A stretch of DNA of 64,000 nucleotides from Chthoniobacter flavus Ellin428 (GTDB lineage Bacteria > Verrucomicrobiota > Verrucomicrobiia > Chthoniobacterales > Chthoniobacteraceae). Under the pieces are notes generated by a model. It worked only from the letters and a program-made list of their open reading frames with translations. It was not told where the DNA came from and searched no databases. Within the stretch, counting starts at the first letter, position 1; each line of letters starts with the position of its first letter. This document shows, one piece after another, positions 17,027 to 28,320 of this stretch. Made by a program: the position numbers and the translations under genes. Where the stretch lies: contig NZ_ABVL01000008.1 of the NCBI RefSeq assembly GCF_000173075.1, positions 62,001 to 126,000 on the forward strand. The letters are read 5' to 3'.

Positions 17027-18343
17027 ATGAGCACCGTTTTGCTGGAAGAAGAAATGACCGATACGCCCGCCGCGCCCGCCCGACTCCTGAGCGCCGGCCC
17101 CGCCGCCCCCGGGCAGGAAGCCGCCTGGGAACAATTCACGAAAATCCCGCTGCCTACGCGCACCGATGAACGCTGGCGTTTCGCCAACGTCAAGGACCTG
17201 GATCTCAGCCCGTATCTGCAACCGCAGCCGGTCGATGAGACCACGCGCGAGGAGTTGCTCGCGCGCAGCCGTGGTCTGGAAAAGGCCGCCGGCCGGATGG
17301 TTTTCGCCAATGATCAACTGCTCTCGCGCGAGGTCCTGTCGGAGTCGCTGACGCGACTCGGCGTGGTCTGGCTGCCGCTGGAGCAGGCGCTGGTCGAGTA
17401 TCCGGATTTGCTGCAGCAGTATTTCATGCGCGAGGAGGCAATTCTCGGCGGGCAGAAGTTTGCCGCGCTGCACGCCTCGCAGGTGCGCACAGGCATGCTG
17501 CTCTTTGTCCCGCGGGGCATTGAGATCGATCTGCCGGTCGAGGCGTTTCACTGGCTGCACGGCGCGAATAGCTCGTGCTTCCCGCACACGCTCATCATCG
17601 CCGAGGAACGCGCGAAGGTGACGGTGGTGGATTATTACGAGAGCGCCGACACGAATGCCCCGGGGCTCGCTTGCGCGGTGAACGATCTCTGGCTCGGCGC
17701 CGGGGCGCAGGTCACTTACGTCTGCGCGCAGAATTGGAGCAGGGAAGCGCTGGCCTTTCAGATCAATGCGACCGTGGTGGGTCGCGATGCACAGGCGCGT
17801 TCGCTCTTCGCGCAGCTCGGTGGACGCCATGTGCGCAGCGAGAGCGTAAGTCATCTCCGCGGGCCAGGCGGCCGCAGCGACATGCTCGCGCTGACCGTGG
17901 CAGATAATGCGCAGGAAGTCGACGCGCGCACCTTCCAGATTCACGAGGCTCCGAATACCTCGAGCGACTTGCTTTATAAGAATTCGCTCGATGACGCGGC
18001 GCGGACGATTTTCTCCGGGCTCATTCGAGTCGATCCCGGCGCGCAGATGACGGATGCCTACCAGAAGGTGCGCAATCTTCTGCTGAGCGATGATGCCGAG
18101 GCGAACAGTGCGCCTGGGTTGGAGATCGAAGCGGACAATGTGCGCTGCACCCACGGTGCGACCAGCGGGCAGATCGAGCAGGAAGAACTTTTCTATCTCA
18201 TGTCGCGCGGCATCTCGAAGCGCGCGGCGCAGAAGCTCATCGTGAATGGCTTCCTCCAGGAGGTCATCGAGCGGCTCGACCAGCCGGAGATCGGCGCCCG
18301 ACTCGCGGAGATGGTGCAGGCGAAGTTCGCCGCGCATCGTTGA
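17027..18343 (+). CDS. sufD: Fe-S assembly protein SufD
   Basis: The 438-residue partner of SufB has the helical N-terminal part (LPTRTDERWRFANVKDL) and the SufB/SufD beta-helix. The conserved C-terminal stretch GATSGQIEQEELFYLMSRG contains the histidine region (RCTHGA). It starts 30 nt after sufB on the same strand. It stabilises the SufBC complex and helps iron entry. Confidence 0.95.
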   Translation: MSTVLLEEEMTDTPAAPARLLSAGPAAPGQEAAWEQFTKIPLPTRTDERWRFANVKDLDLSPYLQPQPVDETTREELLARSRGLEKAAGRMVFANDQLLSREVLSESLTRLGVVWLPLEQALVEYPDLLQQYFMREEAILGGQKFAALHASQVRTGMLLFVPRGIEIDLPVEAFHWLHGANSSCFPHTLIIAEERAKVTVVDYYESADTNAPGLACAVNDLWLGAGAQVTYVCAQNWSREALAFQINATVVGRDAQARSLFAQLGGRHVRSESVSHLRGPGGRSDMLALTVADNAQEVDARTFQIHEAPNTSSDLLYKNSLDDAARTIFSGLIRVDPGAQMTDAYQKVRNLLLSDDAEANSAPGLEIEADNVRCTHGATSGQIEQEELFYLMSRGISKRAAQKLIVNGFLQEVIERLDQPEIGARLAEMVQAKFAAHR

Positions 18344-18389
18344 TCCGAACGGACTCGATCGAGCGCTGTCCAACGAGTAGCTGTCCCCT

Positions 18390-19139
18390 ATGGCTCCCCC
18401 ACTCCTCCGTCGCATCGCCTTCAGTCTCCTCTTCTGTGCCGTGACCGCACTGGCGGCGGCCGACGACGATCCGTTCTGGCGCGCGCCGCTCATCGAGAAA
18501 CTCACCGGGGAGCTGAAAGAGATCGACCATAAGCTCACGGAGAAGCCGGATACGGTGGCGTATCTGTCGCGGCGCGGGGATTTGTATTTGTTCCTGGGCG
18601 CTTATCCGGAGTCGATCAAGGACTTCGAGCGGATGATCGCGCTCGATCCCAATCAGGACGCGCCGCATTGGCGCCTGGGCATCGCCTATTATTTCAACGG
18701 GCAATTCGAGAAGTCGGAGCGGCAGTTCGTGAAATATCACGGCTACGATCCGAAGGATCGCGAGAATGGGATTTGGAAGTTTCTCGCGCAGGAGAAGGTC
18801 GACGGCCTCAAGGTGGCGCGGGAGGAGATGCTCACCTACCCGGAGACCGATCGCGAGCCGTTCATCCCGCTCTACGAAATGTACGCCGGGAAACGCAGCC
18901 CGGAGGATGTGCTGGCCTATATCGCGGACAAGAAGTTCGCCGATGACAAACACGCGCAGTTCTTCGGTTACTATTACGTGGGGCTGTATGAGCTCATGCT
19001 CGATCATCGCGAACATGCGCTGCAATTGCTGCGCAAGGCGGTGGACGTACTGCCCGCGGATCCCGAAACAGTCTACATGTGGAATGTCGCCCGACTGCAC
19101 TGGGAGCGGCTGCTCAAGGAAGAGAAGAAGCGGCAGTAG
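18390..19139 (+). CDS. Secreted TPR-repeat protein
   Basis: A 249-residue protein with a signal peptide (RIAFSLLFCAVTALAAA). It contains at least three tetratricopeptide units, visible as YLSRRGDLYLFLGAYPESIKDF, HWRLGIAYYFNGQFEKSERQF and FGYYYVGLYELMLDHREHA. Such proteins bind partners outside the cytoplasm; the partner is unknown. It follows sufD by 46 nt on the same strand but need not be functionally linked. Confidence 0.8.
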   Translation: MAPPLLRRIAFSLLFCAVTALAAADDDPFWRAPLIEKLTGELKEIDHKLTEKPDTVAYLSRRGDLYLFLGAYPESIKDFERMIALDPNQDAPHWRLGIAYYFNGQFEKSERQFVKYHGYDPKDRENGIWKFLAQEKVDGLKVAREEMLTYPETDREPFIPLYEMYAGKRSPEDVLAYIADKKFADDKHAQFFGYYYVGLYELMLDHREHALQLLRKAVDVLPADPETVYMWNVARLHWERLLKEEKKRQ

Positions 19140-19174
19140 CGGCGCGTGACGGTTATCGCCCCAAAAACAGGATT

Positions 19175-19318
19175 GGGGATGGCCACAAAAAAGCACAAGC
19201 GGCACAAAAAGAAAGTTCCGTGGGCAAGCGCGCTATGCATCGTCATCCTTCGGATGGAACCGCAGTAATTTGGAGGAGCATCTCTTTGTGCCTTTTGCGC
19301 CTTTTTGTGGCCATCCCC
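19175..19318. repeat. GGCACAAAA word hairpin between convergent genes
   Basis: Two 38-nt arms (19175-19212 and 19281-19318) match as inverted repeats at 33 positions. They consist of GGCCACAAAAA and GGCACAAAAA-type words. Four of the five mismatches are transitions that keep a G-U pair in RNA of one strand. The 68-nt interior begins with a GTTCC-GGGCAAG segment shared with the half element at 13371. It separates the 3' ends of the TPR and Nudix genes. Confidence 0.88.
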
Positions 19319-19335
19319 TCCGTTATTCAGGGGTG

Positions 19336-19755
19336 CTACACGAAGCGCACGTCCTTGCTGAGCATCTTCTCGCCGTCGAATTCGAACCAGGCGATGAAGT
19401 GGGCGCCGGCGAGGACTTGCGGTAGCCAGTATTGGTCGTCCTCCCACATATCGTCGTAGGGGACGCCGTCGATATCGAACCACATCGGCGTAGCCTCGGG
19501 TGTCTCGATCGGCTCGCCGGTGAAGGCGCGCGCGATGAAGACGGTGCATTGCAGGCTGTAACCATCGGTAAATTGGAAATGCAGGAGGCCGCGCTCCTCG
19601 AGTTGCGAGGGCGTCACACCGATCTCCTCCTGGGCCTCGCGAATGGCCGATTGCAGCGGCGTCTCGCCCGGCTCGAGCTTGCCTCCCGGGCCGTTGATCT
19701 TGCCCGCGCCGAGCCCGCGCTTCTTGCGAATGAGCAGCACGCGCCGCTCCTGCAC
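19336..19755 (-). CDS. Nudix hydrolase (MutT/8-oxo-dGTPase type)
   Basis: A 139-residue protein with the Nudix box GKLEPGETPLQSAIREAQEEIGV at residues 25-47, carrying the metal-binding REAQEE. RKKRGLGAGKINGPGG before it and the WFDIDGVPYDDMWEDDQYW segment after it resemble human MTH1-type enzymes. It would hydrolyse oxidised or otherwise unusual nucleotides. The annotated GTG start is uncertain, since the frame continues upstream with family-like residues (ANLCFIV) but no standard start codon. Confidence 0.9.
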   Translation of the reverse strand: MQERRVLLIRKKRGLGAGKINGPGGKLEPGETPLQSAIREAQEEIGVTPSQLEERGLLHFQFTDGYSLQCTVFIARAFTGEPIETPEATPMWFDIDGVPYDDMWEDDQYWLPQVLAGAHFIAWFEFDGEKMLSKDVRFV

Positions 19756-19823
19756 GATGAAGCACAGGTTGGCTCGTTCACGCGGCTGCCAGTTGGGCCA
19801 CGGAGATTGGGAAATGGCGGAAG

Positions 19824-19865
19824 TCGGATTTTCGATTTCCGATGTTGGAGTTTTCGGCGTTGATT
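19824..19865. repeat. Heptad word repeat (TCGATT family), single arm
   Basis: Six consecutive 7-nt units: TCGGATT, TTCGATT, TCCGATG, TTGGAGT, TTTCGGC, GTTGATT. The array ends 7 nt before the ATG of the DUF423 gene and so forms its leader, as for other heptad arrays in the window. No complementary arm was seen. Confidence 0.6.
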
Positions 19866-19872
19866 ACGCCAG

Positions 19873-20238
19873 ATGAATTCCACCACCGCTCTTCGCATCG
19901 CTGCCATCATGGGATTTCTCGCCGTCGCCCTCGGAGCCTTCGGCGCACACGGCCTGCAACGCGTCTTCCTCGAAAACGGGCAGAAGCCCATCTGGGAAAC
20001 GGCCGCGCATTACCATCTCGTGCATGCGGTCGTGCTGTTGGTCCTCGCGCTCCGCGGCGGGATCTCGCGACTGACCTTCCAGCTCTTCACCGCCGGCATC
20101 ATCATCTTCAGCGGGAGCCTCTACTTGCTGGCCGTGACGAACGTGAAATGGCTGGGCGCGATCACGCCGATCGGCGGTCTCTGCCTGCTCGGCGGCTGGC
20201 TGACGCTGGCCTTCGTGCGGCCTAACGCTGCGACGTGA
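19873..20238 (+). CDS. DUF423 membrane protein
   Basis: A 121-residue protein with four membrane helices. It has the family stretch GFLAVALGAFGAHGL at the start and WETAAHYHLVHAVVLL in the second helix, and ends with a GGLCLLGGWLTLAF helix. DUF423 proteins are widespread inner-membrane proteins of unknown role. The 3' end overlaps the convergent TPR gene by 17 nt. Confidence 0.9.
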   Translation: MNSTTALRIAAIMGFLAVALGAFGAHGLQRVFLENGQKPIWETAAHYHLVHAVVLLVLALRGGISRLTFQLFTAGIIIFSGSLYLLAVTNVKWLGAITPIGGLCLLGGWLTLAFVRPNAAT

Positions 20239-21019
20239 ACTTCGCGGCTTCCGTTCCGCGCCCTGACTTGCGGGCGGCGTCCAGCGCGGCGTGCGCTTCC
20301 TTCTGGTAGTTCTCGTCGTCCGCGTCCTGCGCCCGAATACCGAGGGTATTCTGCCACTCCTGCAGGGCTAAATCGGTCCGGCCCATTTGTGTGTAGACGT
20401 GGGCCAATTCCGCGTGATGGATGAGCCGCTGCGGGGCAATCTCGAGCGCCTTCTTGAAACACCGCACCGCCTCTTCGTTGCTGGCCTTCGGCATGCCGCC
20501 ATAGACAATGGAGGCAAGCGCCCGGAGCACGCCGTTGATATTGGCCACCCCGGCTTCCCAACGCCCGAGCACGTGCCAGGCAAAGTCATCCTTCGGATCG
20601 AGCTCGAGGGATTTCACGGTCTCGTCGCGAATGATCTTCGAATACTCGAGCTTGGTCTTGTTTCCGACAAAATCGGTCATGTGCCCGTAGCTGATCGCGA
20701 GGTTGAGATGGGCCTTGGCATTCTTGCCGTCGGCTTGCACCGCGCGGTTGCCATAATCCAGCGCCAGCTCGGCCATGCGCTTCGCGTTGTCTTCGACTTT
20801 GGTCTGCTCGATCAGGTCGCCGTATTGCTTCGAAATACGCAGCAGCACGCCGACATTTTGCGGCTCAATGGCTTCCGCCGCTCGCAGGCTGCCCAGCGCC
20901 GCGCGCGCCTTCCCTTGCTTTTCCGCGAGGTCGCCCTGCTGGACGAGGGAAGTCACCCGTGGGTCCTCGGCGAGGACCTGCATCGCGAACAAAACTGGGA
21001 GCAGGATGAGTGCTTTCAC
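20222..21019 (-). CDS. Secreted RMD/FAM82-like TPR protein
   Basis: A 265-residue protein with a short signal peptide (MKALILLPVLFAMQVLA) and TPR-type helices. The central part, ALDYGNRAVQADGKNAKAH and LAISYGHMTDFVGNKTK, then DFAWHVLGRWEAGVANI, is characteristic of the regulator-of-microtubule-dynamics (RMD1/FAM82) family found in animals and in some bacteria. In bacteria the role is unknown and the protein should be periplasmic. It overlaps the convergent DUF423 gene by 17 nt. Confidence 0.78.
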   Translation of the reverse strand: MKALILLPVLFAMQVLAEDPRVTSLVQQGDLAEKQGKARAALGSLRAAEAIEPQNVGVLLRISKQYGDLIEQTKVEDNAKRMAELALDYGNRAVQADGKNAKAHLNLAISYGHMTDFVGNKTKLEYSKIIRDETVKSLELDPKDDFAWHVLGRWEAGVANINGVLRALASIVYGGMPKASNEEAVRCFKKALEIAPQRLIHHAELAHVYTQMGRTDLALQEWQNTLGIRAQDADDENYQKEAHAALDAARKSGRGTEAAKFTSQR

Positions 21020-21102
21020 GACAATAAGAATTCATAGCAGCTTTTGTGAGCGCTGCCCGGGTTCTTTTGTGAATTTTTCAGTCGCCCGTTGTCAGGCGGT
21101 CG

Positions 21103-24006
<2,904 letters not shown>

Positions 24007-24118
24007 CGCCGGAGGCTAGAAAGCGCGGACGTCGAATCAAGGGGAAATGCCGTCATAAGTTAAACTCCGTACGCACACGCTCGAAGTAGCAGTGGAAATA
24101 GCTTCCGGGCGCGAGCAA

Positions 24119-24709
24119 TCAGACGCTCTTGAGCTGCATCACCCGCATCCATTCGCGGCCTTCACGGCCGGGATAGGTACGCTGGGGCAGCCATTCCCGG
24201 ACGAGGGTGAAGTGCGGCGAAAAGAGGCGGTCGAGCTCGGCCACGGAAACCTCGAAGGGCGGACCTTCGTCTGGCGAATCGTTGCCCGGGTCGAGATAGA
24301 AGATCGCGAGATAACGTCCACCCGGTTTCAAGGCCGCCGCGACCGATGCCACGTAGGCCGGCCGCTGCGACGGATGGATCGCGCAAAAGCAGGTGTGCTC
24401 GAAGACCCAGTCGAAGGCGCCCCGCATCTCCGCGGGCAAATTGAAGAAGTCCCCGAGCGCGTAGCGTTCGTGGCCGACCTTGGGCAGGCGGTCCGCACCT
24501 TCCACGGCAAGCGGCGCGATATCCAGGCCGACCACTTCATCGGCGGTCGCCGCCAGCGCCCGCACGTCGTGACCAAAGCCGCAGCCCGGCACGAGCACTC
24601 GGCCTTGCACCGGTTCCGTGGCGAGAAAATCGACCAGGCCCGGGCTCGGCGAACCTTTGTCCCAAGGCGTGTCCTGCTTCTCGTATTGTTCGTTCCAATT
24701 CGTCGACAT
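24119..24709 (-). CDS. TPMT-like SAM-dependent methyltransferase
   Basis: A 196-residue class I methyltransferase. RVLVPGCGFGHDVRAL is motif I, VVGLDIAPLAVEGA the acidic loop, and DWVFEHTCFCAIHP the thiopurine-methyltransferase family signature. WNEQYEKQDTPWDKG at the start is also typical of bacterial TPMT homologues, which methylate thio, seleno or telluro compounds. The next gene on this strand, 13 nt upstream, is another methyltransferase related to sulfur metabolism. Confidence 0.88.
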   Translation of the reverse strand: MSTNWNEQYEKQDTPWDKGSPSPGLVDFLATEPVQGRVLVPGCGFGHDVRALAATADEVVGLDIAPLAVEGADRLPKVGHERYALGDFFNLPAEMRGAFDWVFEHTCFCAIHPSQRPAYVASVAAALKPGGRYLAIFYLDPGNDSPDEGPPFEVSVAELDRLFSPHFTLVREWLPQRTYPGREGREWMRVMQLKSV

Positions 24710-24722
24710 CGGTGAACGTATT

Positions 24723-25478
24723 CTAACGGCGGAGCCAGGTGGTGGTTTCGGCGACGCTCCATTGAAACTTCCGGCCGTGCTCGCGGATGAGGAACGGTTG
24801 ATCGCTCGATTTGATCAATTCGAAATCCGGCTCGAGCAGCGACTGCAGCGCCTTGCGGGTGGTCCGCCGTTCACCCTCGTGCTCGAAGCCGCCCAGCCAG
24901 TTTTCCCGCGGCGTGAACTCCGGCAGCCAGGTGTACGGCGAGGCGATCACAAGTTGTCCTCCGCGATTGATCATCGAAGGCAACCGCGCAAAAAGGCGGC
25001 GCGGCTCTTGCAACCGGTCGATGAGATTGGCCATGAGCACCGCATTGAAAGCGCCGAGGTCCTCGCGCAGGCCCAGCGCATCGCCGCGCTCGAAATGCAC
25101 GCGGTGGCACTCGATCCCCGCGGGCACCCGTGCCACCAGCGGCGTGGCCAGATCGCCTTCATCGCGCCGCAGGTACGGCAGCTCGCGCTTGTCGCGAAGC
25201 TCATTCGCGGCCGTGACAAAGCGCTGCGAGTAATCGATGCCAACTACCTCGTGGCAATGCCGCGCGAGCTCAAAGGTCGAGCGCCCCACGGCGCATCCCA
25301 GGTCGAGCGCACGAGCGATTGCGGGCAGGCGCTTCAGGTCGAAGCATTCCGTCACGCAACGCACCGGATAATGCAGCGCCGCTGCCGGGCCAAAGGGCCA
25401 CGGGAGAATCTCATGATCCTCGCCGTAGTGAAACAGGAGGTACTCCGCGAGGAGCTGGTCGGTTTCGTAGATATTCAT
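24723..25478 (-). CDS. Putative 4-mercaptohistidine N1-methyltransferase (OvoA C-terminal type)
   Basis: A 251-residue SAM-dependent methyltransferase. The N-terminal NIYETDQLLAEYLLFHYG, the stretch PVRCVTECFDL, motif I RALDLGCAVGRSTFELA and the C-terminal REHGRKFQWSVAETTTW match the methyltransferase domain that ends OvoA in ovothiol synthesis. Here it stands alone, without the sulfoxide synthase part. It would N-methylate 4-mercaptohistidine (or 5-thiohistidine). The start at 25478 gives the conserved beginning. No sulfoxide synthase gene is in the window, so it must be elsewhere or the substrate differs. Confidence 0.85.
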   Translation of the reverse strand: MNIYETDQLLAEYLLFHYGEDHEILPWPFGPAAALHYPVRCVTECFDLKRLPAIARALDLGCAVGRSTFELARHCHEVVGIDYSQRFVTAANELRDKRELPYLRRDEGDLATPLVARVPAGIECHRVHFERGDALGLREDLGAFNAVLMANLIDRLQEPRRLFARLPSMINRGGQLVIASPYTWLPEFTPRENWLGGFEHEGERRTTRKALQSLLEPDFELIKSSDQPFLIREHGRKFQWSVAETTTWLRR

Positions 25479-25549
25479 GGTTACCAAACAAATGAATCGG
25501 TCGTGTGGAACATCAGCGGAGATGCCGCTCATTTACGCCGCCGGACTAT

Positions 25550-26230
25550 TCAGTCCAGCCATCGACAGCCTCCAGGGCCCATCCTCTCCCCCATTGTAAT
25601 CAGCTCAAGCACGTCAGAATCGTCCCGGTGCCGTGCCTTCATTTCCGTGCAAATCTGCGGATCCAAATACGAGAAAAACAGCCACGCAGCCCCTCGATAG
25701 CCGACTAAAGTCGACGGATCTCGACTTCGCGCTTTTTTAATGGCTTCGAATTTAACCAGGATATCCTCGGCGCTTTTCTTAATGATTTCAGGGTCCCGGC
25801 CAATGACCGTCAGTGTGAAAGGTGCTGTGACTTTGACGCCCTCAAGATTAGTCACCATTTCGAAGTGAAGTGCTCCCGGCACCGAAGGGCGATACCACTG
25901 ATCGAGAATGAGATAACGTGTCACGGTTTGATGCGGTGGCACGGCTTTTGGAAAAGAAAAATCCCCTCCTCCTCGGTGAACCAAATTCGGTAATTCGGTC
26001 GCTCCCGGAGTACCCGGCTTGAGGATAAAAACGACTTCCCTATCGTTGAAACCCAAGTCGATGTTGCGGGCTTTGTCCGACGTATTCGTAAAAGAACAAT
26101 CCAGCACGATAGGTTCACCGACCGTGTAGCTTTCCTGCTCCGGGATCACTCGAAGACTTACGTCCTCGCCACGGGCCGATGCCATGGAAAGCCAAGCGAG
26201 CGCAGCGAAAAGGATGGAAAGAAAATTCAT
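25550..26230 (-). CDS. Secreted protein with Ig-like domain, unknown function
   Basis: A 226-residue protein with a signal peptide (MNFLSILFAALAWLSMASA). An immunoglobulin-like beta domain follows (VIPEQESYTVGEPIVLDCSF, FTNTSDKARNIDLGF), and a C-terminal helical part (IKKSAEDILVKFEAIKKA). No enzyme motif is visible. Its codon usage is less GC-biased than the neighbours. I do not recognise the family. Confidence 0.7.
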   Translation of the reverse strand: MNFLSILFAALAWLSMASARGEDVSLRVIPEQESYTVGEPIVLDCSFTNTSDKARNIDLGFNDREVVFILKPGTPGATELPNLVHRGGGDFSFPKAVPPHQTVTRYLILDQWYRPSVPGALHFEMVTNLEGVKVTAPFTLTVIGRDPEIIKKSAEDILVKFEAIKKARSRDPSTLVGYRGAAWLFFSYLDPQICTEMKARHRDDSDVLELITMGERMGPGGCRWLD

Positions 26231-26301
26231 GCTGTAGCGTCCTCGGGGAACCACCGAACCGAAGGTTTTAGCGATGCGGGGCGGGTGGCTCCTCAAGCCG
26301 C

Positions 26302-26338
26302 ACCCTCGATCCGAAGTCGACGAATCCGGATCGAGGGT
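26302..26338 (-). terminator. Perfect 12-bp hairpin after the M29-like gene
   Basis: ACCCTCGATCCG (26302-26313) and its exact complement (26327-26338) enclose 13 nt. On the minus strand it begins 22 nt after the stop of the M29-like peptidase gene. There is no T run behind it, so termination is likely but not certain. Confidence 0.6.
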
Positions 26339-26359
26339 CAGTGGCTGAAATCCTGCTGA

Positions 26360-27526
26360 CTACGCCAGCAGACCTCGCATGTAGGCGGCCGGCACGTAAT
26401 TCTCGATCAACACCACGGTCTCGCCATCGCGGTGCATGCGCACTTGCGGGACGTTGATCTCCGGCGTCTTGGTCGGCGAGAAGAGGATGTCGTCGTGGGT
26501 GGCATTCTTCTTGTTCGCGAAACGGTCGGGCGTGAGCTTGCCCCCGAGATGGTCGCTGCGGCCCGTGGCCACATGCATCGTCCCGAGGATCTTCTCGTCC
26601 TGAATGTCGCGCCCGGAAACCGGCAACTCCTGCGTGCCGAAGCCGAGTTCGCCGAGTTCACCCGTCACCGGATCACTCGTGAGCTTCTCGTTGTGGGCAT
26701 CGACGGTCGCCTGGCTGCCGCGGAGCAGTGCCGCCTGCTTGATTCGCCCGCCTTCCACCGTCATGAGGCCGATCGTCCCGTCTTCGTACTTGTGCGGGAA
26801 CTGGCCGGTCGCCCCCGCCGGCACATAGTAGATTTCGCCCGCCGGGAGATTTGCGATATCCGGGCCGCCGCGGCAGAGACCGTGGCTCTTTTGCGCCTCC
26901 TGCTGGCCGAGGTCGAGATGCAGGGTGAAGCGCTTCTGGTCGAAAACGTAGTCGATCTCCACCCAATCCGCCTTGGTCATGCCGAGCCGGAGCTTTTCCG
27001 CCTGCTTGCTGACCTCATTATAGTCGACCGCCAGACCGGAGCTGAGGATGATTTGGTTCATGCCGTGCATGGTCGCACCGCGAAAGCCGTACTTCTTGGC
27101 GAAGGCGGTGAGCGGCGCCGTGGCCGAATACGTCGAGACGCAAAGGATAAGGTCGTACTTCTGATAGACGTCCTCAATCAGGTCGATTTCCCGGCCATCG
27201 GTCGCATAACCCTTCGTGGGCAGGTCGAGATTGCTGCCACCGGTGATCTCATAGGCAAACATTTCGCCGCCTTTGAGACCGAGGTCATACATCGTGCCGT
27301 TGCGCAGGCCCTGGTAGACGACATCATGCGCGTGCCGCTGGATGGAAAGGTCCGGATTCTGCAGAAAGCGGAAACCTTCGACGTCCTGCGGATGTTCCAG
27401 GTCGATGAGCACGCACACGCGCTCACCCGCCTTGGGTTCAAACACCGTCCGCAAAAGCCGGGTCAGGCTGAACGGCGGGAATTGGCGGGAACGATCTACA
27501 GGAGTCTGTTCGATGGTAGCATTCAT
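26360..27526 (-). CDS. M29-family aminopeptidase-like protein
   Basis: A 388-residue protein. The C-terminal half has NLPAGEIYYVPAGATG, LGELGFGTQELP, EKILGTMHVATGRSDHLGG and ATHDDILF, the arrangement of metal ligands in thermophilic M29 aminopeptidases. The N-terminal half (CVLIDLEHPQDVEGF) is unlike the short M29 members. A cytoplasmic metal-dependent aminopeptidase is the best guess. The start at 27526 was chosen because the frame upstream (to 27682) has no conserved look. Confidence 0.75.
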   Translation of the reverse strand: MNATIEQTPVDRSRQFPPFSLTRLLRTVFEPKAGERVCVLIDLEHPQDVEGFRFLQNPDLSIQRHAHDVVYQGLRNGTMYDLGLKGGEMFAYEITGGSNLDLPTKGYATDGREIDLIEDVYQKYDLILCVSTYSATAPLTAFAKKYGFRGATMHGMNQIILSSGLAVDYNEVSKQAEKLRLGMTKADWVEIDYVFDQKRFTLHLDLGQQEAQKSHGLCRGGPDIANLPAGEIYYVPAGATGQFPHKYEDGTIGLMTVEGGRIKQAALLRGSQATVDAHNEKLTSDPVTGELGELGFGTQELPVSGRDIQDEKILGTMHVATGRSDHLGGKLTPDRFANKKNATHDDILFSPTKTPEINVPQVRMHRDGETVVLIENYVPAAYMRGLLA

Positions 27527-27876
27527 TGTGTGGTATTTCGTTTGGGCTTTTCGGCGCGCGTGTGGTGATTCCACGTCACGCCGCCAAACACGGTTGCACC
27601 ATGCCGGGGATTTTGCAGCAAGGAATTTTATACTCATCGGTAAAGACGAGGTGTCACACAAGTGATATCGGTAAAGCGGCATCGCTCAATGGACTTGGCG
27701 AAACCGACATTCCAGTCCAACGCAAGGGGGGCCAGCAATTAATGCAAGTCTTTGGCGTTAGGCTGCCTGGGCGATCGTCGCAGATCGGGAAAATTTCCAA
27801 CCTGGACGGGCTCGGACTCGCTTTGGCTGGGCTGGACAGGACTACGGCCTACTCTGGAGAGCCCCCCCGCTGGGCA
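27527..27876. other. Intergenic stretch without a recognisable gene
   Basis: Both strands were read. No open frame has protein-like composition, and no word repeat or strong hairpin stands out. The promoter of the M29-like gene probably lies near the 27530 end. Confidence 0.5.
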
Positions 27877-28218
27877 CTACCCCACGCGATGCCTGCCCGG
27901 GTGGACCGGTGCATCCTTGGCGCGGATCGAAGTGGCCACTTTATCCTTCCCCGCCTCGATCTTCGCGACCATCCCCGGCCGAAGATCCCGCGCCGCCACC
28001 TTGGCACCATTCAGCGTCACCTTCGTGTTGTCGGTGATCTTATAGGCGATGTGTTCATCCCCAACCCCGGCCTCGACGCTAATGCCCACAGCGTTCACTT
28101 CGAGGATCTTCATTTCCGGGGTGGTATCCTGGGGCGGCTGGTTCCCTTTCTTTCCGGCCATGGCGGGCATGACCAGGACGACGGCAAGGAGGGTGAGGAT
28201 GGCGACGAGTGCTTTCAT
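27877..28218 (-). CDS. Small secreted beta-rich protein
   Basis: A 113-residue protein with a signal peptide (MKALVAILTLLAVVLVMPAMA). A short beta-barrel-like domain follows: ILEVNAVGISVEAGVG, then YKITDNTKVTLNGAKVAARDL and MVAKIEAGKD. This resembles DUF5666-type domains (small OB- or SH3-like units that bind unknown ligands). It ends with a His/Arg-rich tail. It is divergent from folP. Confidence 0.65.
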   Translation of the reverse strand: MKALVAILTLLAVVLVMPAMAGKKGNQPPQDTTPEMKILEVNAVGISVEAGVGDEHIAYKITDNTKVTLNGAKVAARDLRPGMVAKIEAGKDKVATSIRAKDAPVHPGRHRVG

Positions 28219-28320
28219 GGATGGGAAGGATTTCAGCGGAATGAAACCACGGAACGTGGGTAAAGTTACGCGCAAAGCCATTCTCACCTTGCGCAGACCG
28301 TAAACACGCGCGATGCCCCT

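Noticed and set aside
14984-18538. A 1184-codon open frame on the minus strand
   Set aside because: It is the antisense of sufC, sufB and sufD, which are certain. Long antisense frames are common at this GC content, and the translation is rich in R, A, H and E without any domain.
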